Source: Streptococcus castoreus DSM 17536
GTDB taxonomy: Bacteria; Bacillota; Bacilli; Lactobacillales; Streptococcaceae
DNA length: 64,000 bases
Assembly (NCBI RefSeq): GCF_000425025.1
Contig: NZ_AUKZ01000004.1
Span: forward strand, 62,001-126,000
Direction of reading: 5' to 3'
The translations under genes and the position numbers were made by a program. Positions within the stretch are counted from its first letter, which is position 1; each line of letters starts with the position of its first letter. Shown piece by piece: positions 8,905 to 17,755 of this stretch. The notes below the pieces were generated by a model that worked only from the letters and a program-made list of their open reading frames with translations, was not told the origin of the DNA and ran no database searches.

Positions 8905-10646
8905 TTTAATTTCTCCATTAAACGTAGGAAGATGTATTTCAAGGCTCTTGCCGGTCCAACAACAATATACTTCAAAGCGCCTTTCATTCCCCCCATTTGA
9001 TCGAAATTAACATAAGTGTGACTTCCACTGCCCTCACGTAAATTCAAAAGTTTATTATCAATAAAAGGAGTTAAATCAATCGGATTTTTAACGATTCTAA
9101 AATCGTAAGAGTTATCCCATGCGATATAGACAAGTAACCGTTCAATAGCATGTAGTATCGAATTTTGTGGTAGCGGCTCACTAGGAATATCTTTTTGCGT
9201 TAACTTTAAATCAAATAGAGGCTTGAGAGCGTCATATTTAAACCAAACAAATGTTCCATAACTCATCACAAAAGTATCCATACTTTGAAAATCTATCGTC
9301 TTTTTTAGCCCCATCAACTTCCAAAGTCTAGTCATCTCTGGAGCAATTAGATGCTCATTCCAAGCATCAACAATTTTATTAAAACGGAAAAAACTAGGAA
9401 TATCTGCAATAACAATACCCACTTGTTCCTCTTCAAAAGCATCTATAATATGCTCAGCTGGTTTAACAAGCATATCAATGAGTTCGTTTCTCCAAGACTC
9501 CCCCGCCCAAAAGTCAGCCTCTTTGGATTTTTTGGTATGAAAATGCCCAACATAGTCATATGTTGCCAATTTATCTTTTAATAAGAGCATCGGAAAAACA
9601 TCTCTTCCTATGTTACCTGTAACAAGCACTTCTGCTTTTTTAGTATATTCTTGTAAAATGATGTTAATTTCAGATAATTTATCGTCACTATCTGTGGTTA
9701 CAAATAAGTCATAATGAAATGACCAGTTGGCAAAAACGGTTAAAAAATCACTTAATAAATCAACATAAAAAACATGTAGATGGACTGCAATTTTTTTATC
9801 TGCCTTTGCTTTGATCGGTTCAAACGATAAATATTTTCTTGACAAAAGATACTTGGTATCTGGTAAATTCATTTGTGACATGTGAGAAACAATCAAATTT
9901 ACCGGGTAGGATGTTTCTTCGGCGACAACTTTCATTAAGTAGGGTGCAATATGTTGGTTAGCATCAATCGCTTTTACCTTTAAAAAAGGAACACGGTGTT
10001 GAAGTATTGCAGTTGGATTGTAGTATGAAAAATCAGGATGTAACATAAAGGACACATCCGCTTCTCTGGTGTCAAAAATAGTTTCATAATGGAAACCAAC
10101 ATCTAAGAGAGTTGTCGTGACTTGTGTTTCATAGTTTTGAATAACTTTTTGGACATCATCATATTCTACAATGGTTTTCCAAAACTGTTGAAAAGTATCA
10201 CTTTGGGTGACTTGCCGTTTAAATGTAATAAAATAACTTTGAATATGTTCTTTGAAAGCCTTGGTTGCCCTATTATTCGTTAAGCCCCAGAAATCAACAG
10301 TTGACTCCCTCTCATATTTTTCAAAATAAGGTTGCATTTCCCAAAGAGGCCCAAAACAAGTGTCGTTCATAATTGTCAATGAATCAAACTGAGTTAACTG
10401 ATCAAAACCGATGTCTCGCATACCATCACGCCAAGCGGCAAAATCAAAGCCTTTATTTTTTCGTTGAATAAAATGGTCTATTATATGTTGGCTTTTTAAG
10501 CGTTCCAGATCTTTTTGATCTACCAAACTATTAGAAATAAAAACAACCTTAGAAAATAATGATCTCATTTGTTCCAGTTGATAATAAATGTGGTGACTTA
10601 CCTTATTATACTTATTAAAGTGGACATATAATAAAATACGATTCAT
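8901..10646 (-). CDS. gacG: GacG / RgpF-type rhamnan polymerising glycosyltransferase
   Basis: 581 residues of the rhamnan synthesis protein F (RgpF) family. The first ~270 residues contain KNKGFDFAAWRDGM and NDTCFGP, characteristic of this family. The second half repeats a related domain with GRDVFPM and HFHTKKS motifs, so the protein is two glycosyltransferase-like modules in tandem. The C-terminus has a basic amphipathic stretch likely to touch the membrane. In S. pyogenes GacG is one of the four rhamnosyltransferases (GacB, C, F, G) and extends the polyrhamnose backbone. Overlaps with gacF (4 nt) and gacH (4 nt) place it in the operon. Confidence 0.87.
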   Translation of the reverse strand: MNRILLYVHFNKYNKVSHHIYYQLEQMRSLFSKVVFISNSLVDQKDLERLKSQHIIDHFIQRKNKGFDFAAWRDGMRDIGFDQLTQFDSLTIMNDTCFGPLWEMQPYFEKYERESTVDFWGLTNNRATKAFKEHIQSYFITFKRQVTQSDTFQQFWKTIVEYDDVQKVIQNYETQVTTTLLDVGFHYETIFDTREADVSFMLHPDFSYYNPTAILQHRVPFLKVKAIDANQHIAPYLMKVVAEETSYPVNLIVSHMSQMNLPDTKYLLSRKYLSFEPIKAKADKKIAVHLHVFYVDLLSDFLTVFANWSFHYDLFVTTDSDDKLSEINIILQEYTKKAEVLVTGNIGRDVFPMLLLKDKLATYDYVGHFHTKKSKEADFWAGESWRNELIDMLVKPAEHIIDAFEEEQVGIVIADIPSFFRFNKIVDAWNEHLIAPEMTRLWKLMGLKKTIDFQSMDTFVMSYGTFVWFKYDALKPLFDLKLTQKDIPSEPLPQNSILHAIERLLVYIAWDNSYDFRIVKNPIDLTPFIDNKLLNLREGSGSHTYVNFDQMGGMKGALKYIVVGPARALKYIFLRLMEKLK

Positions 10647-11650
10647 TTTTTTCTCCTAACAAGATTAATGAGCGTTGACATATACTTCCAGCGACGCGAA
10701 TTGATGACACAATTATACTGATGTGCTAATTCAAAAATGCGTTGGTTCTGTTCATCTATTACTTTCTGCCTTTCAATCTCTCTTTTTGCCTCTTGTTCAG
10801 TTTTATCTAAAAGCGATTGTTGCAAGTCATGAACAGAACAACTTAATTCATGGATTCGTATTTCATTTTTGGAATCTTGCTCCATTAACAAACTAGCTAT
10901 CTCTTTCATATTTGCTTGGGGGTATTTTGTTAAATAATCTAATTGTGTCTGAAGCAATTTTTTAATCCGATAAAGCATTTTAGGGGTATCAGTTGGTCTT
11001 GAGTCAGAATTTGATGTCAGCCGATAGACTGTCGTTGAATCACTAATGTAAGTTAAAGGCGTTAATTGAAGTAATTCTAATTGCATATCAAAGGTATCAT
11101 CTGATGTTTCCAAATTAATTTTTTGATTTACCTCTCTCATTAATTCTGCATCAACAAGCCAGGTTGATGCCATCGTCATCCCTTTTAAAGCCAATACTTT
11201 CTCATAAGTGTCTGTAAGAGGAATGTAACCGGACTCAAATGCATTAGCATGCAGCAATTTTCCATCACTTCCCACAAAATCAAAATCGGTATTAGACCAT
11301 TTTGAGCCATTTGATTTTTCTAATGCCTCAACTTGTTTTTGAAGTTTTAAATGATCTGTCCAAAAATCATCGCCATCACACCTTGCAATATACTGACCTT
11401 TTGCATAAAGACAAGCCTTTACCCAAGTTTTAGCTATTCCTAAATTGTGTTCATTAACTATTAACGTTATTTTCTCAGGAAATTTTTCTTGATACTCTTT
11501 TAGAATTGTTCTTGAATGATCAGTGGAAGCATCATCAATAACAATAATGTCAAAACCAAAAGTTGTTTCCTGTCTTAAAAAACTATCAAGGGCTTCTGAT
11601 AACCAAGGTGCCTTGTTATAATTGGTGCAAATAATTGAAACTTTATGCAT
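10643..11650 (-). CDS. gacF: GacF / RgpE-type rhamnosyltransferase (GT2)
   Basis: 335-residue GT2 enzyme. The N-terminus has SIICTNYNKAPWLSEALDS, IDDASTDHS, and a catalytic metal CDGDD motif near residue 92. After about residue 250 there is a charged, heptad-rich, probably coiled-coil tail (QSLLDKTEQEAKREIERQK region). It corresponds to RgpE of S. mutans and GacF of S. pyogenes, which elongate the rhamnan. It starts 25 nt after gacE with an AGAAAG ribosome site, the largest gap within the gacB-gacL run, and overlaps gacG by 4 nt. Confidence 0.85.
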   Translation of the reverse strand: MHKVSIICTNYNKAPWLSEALDSFLRQETTFGFDIIVIDDASTDHSRTILKEYQEKFPEKITLIVNEHNLGIAKTWVKACLYAKGQYIARCDGDDFWTDHLKLQKQVEALEKSNGSKWSNTDFDFVGSDGKLLHANAFESGYIPLTDTYEKVLALKGMTMASTWLVDAELMREVNQKINLETSDDTFDMQLELLQLTPLTYISDSTTVYRLTSNSDSRPTDTPKMLYRIKKLLQTQLDYLTKYPQANMKEIASLLMEQDSKNEIRIHELSCSVHDLQQSLLDKTEQEAKREIERQKVIDEQNQRIFELAHQYNCVINSRRWKYMSTLINLVRRKK

Positions 11651-11675
11651 AACTTTCTTTCTAAATTAGTTACCA

Positions 11676-12881
11676 TTAACGAAATACCCATTTCCCATTT
11701 CGTTGATATAAACCACTTGCAGAATCAAGAGCTGAGAAGTCATCTGCTGCAATATCTGTTCTTTGAATAACTATTTGAGGTGATTGCTCAGCCGTTGAAA
11801 AGAGTAACATCTGCCCATTTTTATCTCTTACTGTTACTTCAAGTTTTAGTTTAATATCGTTGAGATGTGCTAACTGACACTGGTAGGTTATTTTTTTCTT
11901 TCCAAAACCTTGAGTCAGCTGATCAAATGAATTATCATTGTAAACCCAGATATTTCGATCAATGTCCGTTAAGGAAAACGCAATATAAGTTGGCTCGTCT
12001 TTTAAAACCTCATATGACACATCAAATGAAATGACATCATTTGGTGTGAGACATCGGTGTGAGGTTAAATTTACCTGTAAATTTTGAGCAAGGTCTGAAA
12101 CAGTCAATTTTTCAGTGTTATGGAGATTGTCTTTTGTTTCTGTATTATCCACACTGTATTGATTAGCGACATCAAATGGTTCACCATAAGCTTTGACAAA
12201 GCCATCTTCTATGAGTACCGCACGGTTGCAATACTTCTTAACAGCGCCCATATCGTGAGTGACTAAAATGGTTGTTTTCCCACTATCTTTTCGCTCCATG
12301 AAGTAATCGTTACATTTCCGTTGAAAAGCTTCATCTCCAACGGCAAGCACCTCATCGAGAATAAGAACATCGCCTTGAGCCTTAATTGCAACAGAAAATG
12401 CCAAACGAACTTGCATTCCTGAGGAATAGTTTTTTAATTTTTGATTCATAAAGTCATGAAGTTCCGCAAAATCAACAATCTCATCGTACATGCCATCAAC
12501 TTCTTCTTTGGTAAAACCTAGCATAGCACCATTCATATAAACGTTTTCACGACCGGTTAACTCAGGATTAAAGCCGACTCCAAGTTCAATAAAAGAAACC
12601 ATTTTCCCTTCCACAGACACCTGTCCCTTTTCTGGCATATAGATCTGTGAGATAATTTTAAGAAGCGTTGACTTGCCAGAACCATTTCGACCAACAATGC
12701 CAAAAAAGTCCCCTTTATAAACTTCAAAATTAATATCTTTTAAAACCTGCTGTTCCGTATAGCCTTTAATTCCTCTAAAGCGGTTGACGAGGGTTGTTCG
12801 AAAGCTTTTGGTAGCTTCTGTTGGAAGTTTGAATGATTTACTAACACACTCTACTTTTACTGCAATTTTTTTATTAGTCAT
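11676..12881 (-). CDS. gacE: GacE / RgpD, ATPase of the rhamnan exporter
   Basis: 401 residues. The ABC ATPase domain covers about residues 1-245: Walker A GRNGSGKST (64-72), signature YSSGM in place of LSGGQ (152-156), Walker B LILDE (173-177). Residues ~260-401 form a beta-rich C-terminal domain like that of Wzt proteins, which in O-antigen exporters recognise the glycan. With GacD it forms the transporter that moves lipid-linked polyrhamnose across the membrane. Its ATG shares one base with the gacD stop (TAATG). Family: TagH/Wzt/RgpD polysaccharide exporters. Confidence 0.93.
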   Translation of the reverse strand: MTNKKIAVKVECVSKSFKLPTEATKSFRTTLVNRFRGIKGYTEQQVLKDINFEVYKGDFFGIVGRNGSGKSTLLKIISQIYMPEKGQVSVEGKMVSFIELGVGFNPELTGRENVYMNGAMLGFTKEEVDGMYDEIVDFAELHDFMNQKLKNYSSGMQVRLAFSVAIKAQGDVLILDEVLAVGDEAFQRKCNDYFMERKDSGKTTILVTHDMGAVKKYCNRAVLIEDGFVKAYGEPFDVANQYSVDNTETKDNLHNTEKLTVSDLAQNLQVNLTSHRCLTPNDVISFDVSYEVLKDEPTYIAFSLTDIDRNIWVYNDNSFDQLTQGFGKKKITYQCQLAHLNDIKLKLEVTVRDKNGQMLLFSTAEQSPQIVIQRTDIAADDFSALDSASGLYQRNGKWVFR

Positions 12882-13684
12882 TAAATAATCTCCGCAAACT
12901 TATTCGCATTTTTCTTGAAAACAGCTATACCAAACAATAATACAATAAATGGTGTGAGATACGGAATAGTAATGTAAAACCAATTAGATGACATTTGCCA
13001 AATCGTTACGTTAGCTCTGTCGATAAGCAAATAACGCAAATCTTGAATAATCTGTGCAATCGGATTTAACATTAATAGCTTTGCGGCAAGAGGATGTCTA
13101 TCAAAAACAAAGGTAATCGGATAAATAATTGGAGTTGCATACATGCCAGCTTGCAATAGCACTTCCCATACTTGTGCTAAATCACGGTAATAAACAAACA
13201 AGGTCGATAACAACAAAGCAATACCTATTGCTAGAACAGCTAACTCTATAAAAAGAAAGAAAGAGAGATAGGCATATGCTGAAATTGTAACCCCATTGAT
13301 AAGAGCAAAAATGAAAACCACTAATAAGTTTATCAGAAAATTAATGAAAGCCCCTATAACAGCAGAAAACACGATAATATGTTTTGAAAAATTTAACTTT
13401 CGCAACAAATCACCTCTTGATACGATCGACACCATCCCCATGCTAGTTGCCTCTGAAAAGAATGACCAAATAACATTCGCTAACAAAAGAGCCACTGGAA
13501 AGTGGGGAACATTTCCTCCTAAACGAAGGAAACGAATAAATACTAGATACATAATCGTAAACATCATGAGTGGCTTTAAAATAGACCACAGATAACCGAT
13601 TGCACTCCCTTGATAGCGTAGTTTAAAATCTGTTTTTACCATTTCTCTCAGTAAAATACGATTTTTCTTTGTCAAAAAATTCAT
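12881..13684 (-). CDS. gacD: GacD / RgpC, permease of the rhamnan exporter
   Basis: 267-residue ABC-2 type permease with six hydrophobic helices. The N-terminus FKLRYQGSAIGYLWSILKPL is the standard start of the Wzm/TagG/RgpC family. It pairs with the ATPase encoded immediately downstream to export the polyrhamnose backbone made on the cytoplasmic face. The start overlaps the gacC stop by 4 nt (ATGA) and its own stop overlaps the gacE start by one base, a strongly coupled pair. Confidence 0.93.
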   Translation of the reverse strand: MNFLTKKNRILLREMVKTDFKLRYQGSAIGYLWSILKPLMMFTIMYLVFIRFLRLGGNVPHFPVALLLANVIWSFFSEATSMGMVSIVSRGDLLRKLNFSKHIIVFSAVIGAFINFLINLLVVFIFALINGVTISAYAYLSFFLFIELAVLAIGIALLLSTLFVYYRDLAQVWEVLLQAGMYATPIIYPITFVFDRHPLAAKLLMLNPIAQIIQDLRYLLIDRANVTIWQMSSNWFYITIPYLTPFIVLLFGIAVFKKNANKFAEII

Positions 13685-14619
13685 TCTTGTTTTCTCCTGT
13701 AACCAAATAGGGTCATGACAAGGCTTTGAAAAATAAAGGTATGGAAACTCCGATTTTTACGAAAACCATAGGTCTTTAAAAGAACTAAGCGCTTGGTAAA
13801 TGGCTGATCTAGTAGTGATACATAAGCCATTACCATATCACGATCATTGGGTTGTAATTGTAAGTCTAATAATAATTTAGCCTGTTTTTGACTAGAGGTA
13901 ATGAGCCACCAATACTTGCTAATTAGGGTGTGTGGTCGGAACCAATTCCTCATGCGTTTGGACCAGGTCCTTGCTCCCAAGACATTTGCATCATGTTGGC
14001 GATACAATTCTGTTGGAATATCTAGGTAAACTAATTTCCCTTTAGCCGCAGCTAATAAAGCCAGATACCAATCATGCATCAATAAGCCATCACAAGTGAA
14101 CCATTCTTTAGCTAAGGCATGATTAATCATCATCGTTCCCCCCGTAACCGTATTTTCAGTTAACTCCTGAAGTAAAGTCGTATTGGCATGATCTGATTGT
14201 GTTTTAATCATACTGTCATGGATAACGGCTAACTGTTGATTAACAACCTTTAAGTCTGTATAAACCAGCAAAGGAACCGTTATATCATGTTTTTGAGCTT
14301 CCAACAAGGTAACTTCCAATTTGTTTTCTAACCAAATATCATCCTGATCACTAAAGAAATAGACATCAGCCTTTTGATATTTTAAAAGGGTATAAAAATT
14401 TCGAATAACCCCTAAATTGTCATTGTTATCACCATTGATAAACCGAATGCGTTTGTCCTGTTTTACAAACTCATTAATAATTGTAATCGTTCCATCACTA
14501 GAGCCATCGTCTCTAATCAATAGCGTCCAATCCTTAATTGTTTGCCTTTGAATACTTTGAATCTGTTCTGCTAAAAAACGTTCCCCATTGTAGGTGGACA
14601 ATAAAATATTAATGTTCAT
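13681..14619 (-). CDS. gacC: GacC / RgpB-type rhamnosyltransferase (GT2)
   Basis: 312-residue GT2 enzyme starting NINILLSTYNGERFL, with RDDGSSDGT, a FSDQDDIW metal motif (about residue 92) and a MHDWY acceptor-side motif near 183. RgpB/GacC adds rhamnose to the primed lipid acceptor after GacB. The start lies 11 nt inside the 3' end of gacB and the stop overlaps gacD as ATGA. The basic C-terminus (MRNWFRPH region onward) probably binds the membrane surface. Confidence 0.9.
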   Translation of the reverse strand: MNINILLSTYNGERFLAEQIQSIQRQTIKDWTLLIRDDGSSDGTITIINEFVKQDKRIRFINGDNNDNLGVIRNFYTLLKYQKADVYFFSDQDDIWLENKLEVTLLEAQKHDITVPLLVYTDLKVVNQQLAVIHDSMIKTQSDHANTTLLQELTENTVTGGTMMINHALAKEWFTCDGLLMHDWYLALLAAAKGKLVYLDIPTELYRQHDANVLGARTWSKRMRNWFRPHTLISKYWWLITSSQKQAKLLLDLQLQPNDRDMVMAYVSLLDQPFTKRLVLLKTYGFRKNRSFHTFIFQSLVMTLFGYRRKQE

Positions 14620-15763
14620 TTAAAAATAACGCCTCGTACTCCCCTACAATTTTTTCCCAAGTATACTCTTGTTGAATAATGACCTTAGCTTTTTTACCCA
14701 AAGCCTCACTATCAACACCTTGTTCAACTTGATTAATGAGCCGCCTTAAATGCCCCTCTTCTTTTGACCAATAAAGCGCAGCTGTCTTAGCTACGGAACG
14801 ATTAAAGTCAACGTCCAATACCAAATTAAGTTTCGTATGTGCTAACGCTTCCAAAAGTCCGGGGTTGGTTCCACCAACTTCATGCCCATGAATATAGGCA
14901 AAAGCATGCTCACGAATATAGGTAAGAAGGTCTTTATCGTACAAAGTCCCAACAAATTTAATTCGTGGATCCTTATCGCAACCTGTTTGAGCACGTAGGT
15001 GATTAAAGTAAGGATTTCCTTCATGATTGCAAATAATAACTAAATCACGTTTGGTCGAAGATGACATAAATGCTCGAATAGCCGCCTCATAATTATTCTC
15101 TGGCACAAACCGTCCTAGAATCAAATAATACTCATTTTCCTCAATACCAAAGCTTTGAAAATAACCCCTAACGTTACTATCTGCTCTTGTCAATAAGGAT
15201 GATTGCATATTAGTCCCATAAGCGATAAAACAGGTGTTTGACCAAGGATATTTCTCTTTGATGTAATTTTCAATGCCAACATTATCCGAGATCACCAAGT
15301 CAGCATGCTTGGTCATTTGCTTTTCGGCGAATTTTAAATAAGTTTGTACAGGTTTTGACCATTTAGACCGTTTCCATTCCAAGCCATCTGGATTGATAAA
15401 AAAGCGACCACCTCGGTCATGAATTTGTTTCACAAATGGTGCTATAAAAGCACCAACGGTATTGCCTAAAACATAAAAGATCGGCTTTTGAATATGATGT
15501 TTATCAATATAGGATAAAGCATAGGTAATAGCCATCATATCGTAGGCAATTACCCTAGCAGAACCAAACTTAGGCGGATTAAGATAAAAGCAATCTGCTC
15601 CTTTATAATCAAAATGGGTTTTGTGCTTAGTATCACTTAAACAAGCAACATGGTAACGAATGTTTTGGCTCGACTGATGACTAACAAGTTCTTCCACAAA
15701 GGTTTCAAAGCCACCATATTTGGCTGGTAACCCTCGGCTACCAATGATAAAAACATCTTGCAT
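14609..15763 (-). CDS. gacB: GacB / RgpA-type first rhamnosyltransferase
   Basis: 384 residues, DUF1972/GT4 (GT-B) family. The N-terminus FIIGSRGLPAKYGGFETF is diagnostic, and EVGGTNPGLLEALA near residue 297 is the donor-site E-x7-E region. GacB transfers the first rhamnose from dTDP-rhamnose onto GlcNAc-PP-undecaprenol, priming the group carbohydrate. It is the first gene of the gacB-L run and has its own extended -10 promoter. The GGGG-containing ribosome site lies about 10 nt before the ATG. Unlike the other rhamnosyltransferases here it has a GT-B fold. Confidence 0.92.
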   Translation of the reverse strand: MQDVFIIGSRGLPAKYGGFETFVEELVSHQSSQNIRYHVACLSDTKHKTHFDYKGADCFYLNPPKFGSARVIAYDMMAITYALSYIDKHHIQKPIFYVLGNTVGAFIAPFVKQIHDRGGRFFINPDGLEWKRSKWSKPVQTYLKFAEKQMTKHADLVISDNVGIENYIKEKYPWSNTCFIAYGTNMQSSLLTRADSNVRGYFQSFGIEENEYYLILGRFVPENNYEAAIRAFMSSSTKRDLVIICNHEGNPYFNHLRAQTGCDKDPRIKFVGTLYDKDLLTYIREHAFAYIHGHEVGGTNPGLLEALAHTKLNLVLDVDFNRSVAKTAALYWSKEEGHLRRLINQVEQGVDSEALGKKAKVIIQQEYTWEKIVGEYEALFLNEH

Positions 15764-15798
15764 TGCACACTACCCCATTTAAAATATAATCAGTAACA

Positions 15799-15804
15799 TT
15801 ATAC
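15799..15804 (-). promoter_or_regulatory. Extended -10 promoter for gacB-gacL
   Basis: TGGTATAAT on the minus strand, 36 nt before the gacB start, gives a predicted transcript start near 15792. The -35 region is poor, as is usual with an extended -10. With the gacA terminator upstream, it makes gacB-L an independent transcript. Confidence 0.7.
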
Positions 15805-15859
15805 CATAATTAGAAGGCTAATGCGACCTTAAAAAACCATACCGTCACGCCGTACGCAT

Positions 15860-15962
15860 GAAAAAATGCATGTAACTATTTTCTAGCTACATACATTTTC
15901 AAACTATTTTCACTATTTTTACATTCAGTCATATGTGCTTTCTGATTTTCATCGCCATTATA
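15860..15962 (-). ncRNA. Candidate short transcript between gacA and gacB
   Basis: On the minus strand a TATAAT (15957-15962) is followed about 57 nt later by an inverted repeat, GAAAATGTATGTA with TACATGCATTTTTTC (15860-15900, one mismatch and two unpaired A). Its 3' arm ends in a run of T, so transcription could stop there after about 90 nt. The interval also holds a 17-codon frame (start ATGACTGAATG..., stop TAG in the hairpin loop) with only a weak ribosome site. No -35 box is convincing. This may be a small RNA, a leader peptide or chance; I know no family for it. The rest of the 418-nt spacer (15764-16181) holds the gacB promoter and the gacA terminator. Confidence 0.25.
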
Positions 15963-16085
15963 ACAAAATTTCATCATAAAAAACAGAATTTTATAAAAAT
16001 GCGTTATCTGAAAACGATATTTTCTTCATGCATTTGGTGTGCCATACCGTTCCTTGACCTTAGTTCTTCTGTAACCCTTAAATAA

Positions 16086-16124
16086 TAAAAAAGATCTAAG
16101 CGTTCAAAAACAGAACATTAGATC
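16086..16124 (-). terminator. Terminator of gacA
   Basis: On the minus strand GATCTAAtGTTC pairs with GAACgcTTAGATC across a TGTTTTT loop and is followed by TTTTTTATT. A strong intrinsic terminator 58 nt after the gacA stop. Confidence 0.85.
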
Positions 16125-16181
16125 CCTAAATGATGTCTCATATATCAACAAAACTAGGTAAAAAAAGTGTTTCACAAAGTC

Positions 16182-17036
16182 TTATTTTTTAACATCTTGC
16201 TTATAGAATTCCTTCAAAGCCTCTTGCCACGTTGGAATAACAAATCCAGTTGCTTTCGCTTTATCAAGGTTCATTGTTGAGTTTAATGGGCGTTTTGCTT
16301 TTGCTGGAAAAGCTGATGAATCAATCGGCACAACTTCAACATCAGTATTTTTTAATATTTCTTTAGCAAAATCATACCAAGTGGTGTCTTTCTCTGCATC
16401 ATTTGATAAATGATAATAACCAAATGCTTGTTGATTTTCTACCAAATAACACATGAATTCTGCTAAAGTTCGTGTCCAAGTCGGTCGACCGTGTTGATCA
16501 TTAACAACGGTTAATCGTGGATGGCTTTCTGCCAATTTTTGCATAGTAAAAACAAAGTTTTTACCATGATTTCCAAATACCCAAGCCGTACGAATAATGT
16601 AAGATTTGTCTGCATATCGCTCAACTGCCAATTCCCCTAAACGCTTCGTGCGACCATACTCTGTCTGAGGATTAGGAATGTCTGTTTCTGACCATTCTTG
16701 ACTAATTGGTTTATCACCATCAAAAACGTAATCTGTAGAAATGTAAACAAGAGTGGCACCGTACTTACCGCAAGCTTTAGCAATATTTTCTGAACCGGTC
16801 ACATTGATCGCTTCATTCAGCACTTTCCCTTCATCTTCTGCTGCATCAACTGCTGTATAGGCAGCGCAGTGGTAAACCAAAGCAGGTTTGACTTGTGCAA
16901 AAACTTCTTCTACCTTATCTGAATTCGTAATATCCATTTCAGCAACGTCGACAGCGACATAATCGATTTCTCGTTCATCTAGCAAGTGACGAAGTTCTGT
17001 TCCTAACTGGCCATTACTTCCGGTAATTAAAATCAT
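16182..17036 (-). CDS. gacA: GacA, dTDP-4-dehydrorhamnose reductase
   Basis: 284-residue short-chain reductase (RmlD family) that makes dTDP-L-rhamnose in the last step of the Rml pathway. Visible motifs: NADP(H)-binding TGSNGQLG (5-12), the STDYVFDG segment (100-107), catalytic YGRTK with Tyr127 and Lys131. In S. pyogenes GacA supplies rhamnose to all group-carbohydrate rhamnosyltransferases and is essential. The start has AAGGAGA 6-7 nt upstream. It is separated from gacB by a strong terminator and a 418-nt spacer, so it is transcribed apart from gacB-L although adjacent. Confidence 0.95.
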   Translation of the reverse strand: MILITGSNGQLGTELRHLLDEREIDYVAVDVAEMDITNSDKVEEVFAQVKPALVYHCAAYTAVDAAEDEGKVLNEAINVTGSENIAKACGKYGATLVYISTDYVFDGDKPISQEWSETDIPNPQTEYGRTKRLGELAVERYADKSYIIRTAWVFGNHGKNFVFTMQKLAESHPRLTVVNDQHGRPTWTRTLAEFMCYLVENQQAFGYYHLSNDAEKDTTWYDFAKEILKNTDVEVVPIDSSAFPAKAKRPLNSTMNLDKAKATGFVIPTWQEALKEFYKQDVKK

Positions 17037-17099
17037 ATTTTCTCCTTTTAAATTCTATCAAAGTACCATTTTGAATGTTTTACACTTTTCATCTGGCAT

Positions 17100-17124
17100 C
17101 AAAAAGGGAATAATTCATCCCTTT
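17100..17124 (-). terminator. Hairpin between the DUF59 gene and gacA
   Basis: AAAAGGGA pairs with TCCCTTTT across a short loop, 12 nt after the DUF59 stop. The 3' arm ends in five T on the minus strand, so it may act as a short terminator or attenuator before gacA. It is nearly symmetric and could also work on the other strand. Confidence 0.55.
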
Positions 17125-17135
17125 TGTAGACATCA

Positions 17136-17474
17136 TCAGCGAATACCAAGTGCGATTCTAGCATATCGGCTCATTTTATCAACTGTCCAAGCAGGATACC
17201 AGACCAGTTTTACATCTGTTTTGGTCACTTCTGGGACATCACGCATGACATCATGAATTTGATCGGTTAATAAATCTGCCAAAGGACAGCCCATGGTTGT
17301 TAGGGTCATATCGATTTCTGTGTGACCATTATCTTCAAAACGAATTTCATAAATTAACCCTAAATTAACAATATCAATCCCTAATTCTGGATCAATAACC
17401 ATTTCCAAGGCCTCAAGAATTTTATCCTTGATCGCTGCAATCTGTTCTTCTGTATATTTTGGTATTTCAGCCAT
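17136..17474 (-). CDS. DUF59/MIP18-family Fe-S cluster assembly factor
   Basis: 112-residue protein with the DUF59 (PaaD/SufT-like) fold: an N-terminal helix, VIDPELGIDIVNLGLIY (about 26-42), TLTTMGCPLADLL with the conserved Cys near residue 64, and a C-terminal VWYPAW motif. Members help assemble or carry Fe-S clusters. It sits between rpoD and gacA. A weak AAGGGAAA ribosome site precedes the ATG. It is probably constitutive housekeeping; its client protein is not evident from the neighbourhood. Confidence 0.85.
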   Translation of the reverse strand: MAEIPKYTEEQIAAIKDKILEALEMVIDPELGIDIVNLGLIYEIRFEDNGHTEIDMTLTTMGCPLADLLTDQIHDVMRDVPEVTKTDVKLVWYPAWTVDKMSRYARIALGIR

Positions 17475-17755
17475 TTTTCCCTTCCATTACTCCAGAGTCA
17501 CATGTCAAAGTTATTTCTCTTTTTTAAATTTACCACTTAAAATGTCCACCGGTGAGTTCCTATTTTCAAAGGATGACCTAAAAGGTTTAAGGCTTGTTCA
17601 CCATTTTAAGTTCACTATCAAAATCCACTAGGCTCCAGACTCAATTCTAGTTTTGTATTTGCTGCTAAGTTCACTGAATATTTCGTTCCTTTTTGGTTTT
17701 CAAGGAACGATCTAAAACACCAAAATTGGTTTGCTTTCCCATAAAATAGGTCCTA
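17475..17755 (-). other. rpoD to DUF59 spacer with stem-loops
   Basis: 281 nt without a convincing gene. On the minus strand after the rpoD stop come CGTTCCTT...AAGGAACG (about 17684-17709) without a following T run, and an ACCAA/TTGGT mini-hairpin followed by TTTT nearer the stop. GTGAACTT occurs twice on the minus strand and CTTAAAATG/CATTTTAAG form a widely spaced inverted pair. A TTGACA is present near the DUF59 start but without a matching -10. One of the hairpins probably ends the dnaG-rpoD transcript. Confidence 0.4.

Noticed and set aside
1829..15763. gac cluster as a capsule or horizontally acquired island
   Set aside because: Gene order, lengths and motifs match the core group-carbohydrate locus; codon use looks like the neighbours and no mobile element flanks it.
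17428..17631. 67-codon plus-strand frame in the rpoD-DUF59 spacer
   Set aside because: Overlaps the start of the DUF59 gene in antisense, no ribosome site, composition not protein-like.
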